Source of the DNA: Pantoea ananatis LMG 2665
GTDB lineage: Bacteria > Pseudomonadota > Gammaproteobacteria > Enterobacterales > Enterobacteriaceae
DNA: 64,000 bases
Assembly (NCBI RefSeq): GCF_000710035.2
Contig: NZ_JMJJ01000006.1
Coordinates: forward strand, 496,001-560,000
Reading direction: 5' to 3'
The notes under the pieces were generated by a model. That model was not told the DNA's origin and made no database searches. It worked only from the letters and a program-made list of their open reading frames with translations. Below, one piece after another: positions 63,840-64,000 of this stretch. The position numbers were made by a program, and so were the translations under genes. The first letter of the stretch is position 1; every line of letters begins with the position of its first letter.

Positions 63840-64000
63840 ATGGACGCGCGTTATTTACAGGCTCATAAAGAAGCTCGCTGGTCACTCTATCTGACGCTGG
63901 CCTGGTTAGCCGTCTGGGGCGGTTCTGCCTGGTTAGGGGGAAATGCCACTGGCCTGACCGGCTTACCTCGCTGGTTTGAGCTCTCCTGTCTTTTTGCCCC
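63840..64000 (+). CDS. yhdT: YhdT family small membrane protein (N-terminal part, runs off window)
   Basis: 53 codons: MDARYLQAHKEARWSLYLTLAWLAVWGGSAWLGG and GFPRWFE-like TGLPRWFELSCLFAP. It matches E. coli YhdT, a membrane protein adjacent to panF, which would be expected next. The first membrane helix is at about residues 16-32. Starts 24 nt after the accC terminator. Confidence 0.92.
   Translation, partial: MDARYLQAHKEARWSLYLTLAWLAVWGGSAWLGGNATGLTGLPRWFELSCLFA

Overview
The window is a contiguous piece of a chromosome from an enteric gammaproteobacterium (Enterobacterales). Almost every protein is a close full-length relative of an Escherichia coli K-12 protein, gene order follows E. coli in long blocks, and base composition looks even, with GC-rich third codon positions. 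Several features point away from Escherichia and towards an Erwinia/Pantoea-like lineage: a type II dehydroquinase (aroQ) with msrPQ upstream of accBC, an AmiB amidase carrying two LysM repeats, and a compact fklB-ytfB-rplI region. The genus is an inference. No rRNA, phage, insertion sequence or CRISPR array was seen.

Layout. (1) 1-12.4 kb: end of cysQ, cpdB, fklB, ytfB, a decayed EamA-family transporter pseudogene, the ribosomal operon rpsF-priB-rpsR-rplI, esterase yjfP, an orphan chemoreceptor, lipoprotein bsmA, aidB and rlmB. (2) 12.4-27.9 kb, all on the minus strand: nnr-tsaE-amiB-mutL-miaA-hfq-hflX-hflKC-yjeT-purA-nsrR-rnr. This is the classical superoperon, with 4-8 nt gene overlaps at its upstream end and intrinsic terminators further down. 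(3) 27.9-35.9 kb: queG, a 340-nt AT-rich interval with DnaA boxes and an IHF consensus (the position of datA in E. coli), three tRNA-Gly(GCC) genes with a stringent-type promoter, orn, rsgA, psd and mscM. (4) 35.9-57.1 kb: a jump to the block found near 73 min in E. coli: mdh, argR with two ARG boxes, a tandem array of three YhcN-type (DUF1471) periplasmic proteins, an Rpn-family nuclease, yhcO, a succinate-semialdehyde dehydrogenase, aaeXAB/aaeR, tldD, yhdP, rng, yhdE and mreBCD. (5) 57.4-64 kb: csrD, msrPQ, aroQ-accB-accC and the start of yhdT.

How the genes work together. Much of the window is housekeeping: translation (rpsF, rpsR, rplI, rlmB, rsgA, tsaE, miaA, queG, tRNA-Gly), RNA turnover and its control (rnr, orn, rng, hfq, csrD), DNA repair and replication (mutL, aidB, priB, putative datA), cell shape and envelope (mreBCD, amiB, yhdP, psd, mscM, hflKC, ytfB), and central metabolism (purA, mdh, accBC, aroQ). 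The accessory or lineage-variable parts are the transporter pseudogene, the chemoreceptor, the triplicated yhcN array, the Rpn nuclease, the gabD-like gene and msrPQ-aroQ.

I found no clearly new multi-gene system. The most interesting signals are the putative datA locus, the triplicated yhcN array with its regulatory palindromes, the mscM/mdh synteny junction, the freshly decayed EamA transporter, the terminator abutting yjeT, and the altered cysteine spacing in NsrR. Comparisons with E. coli come from memory of those proteins and gene orders, not from a database search.
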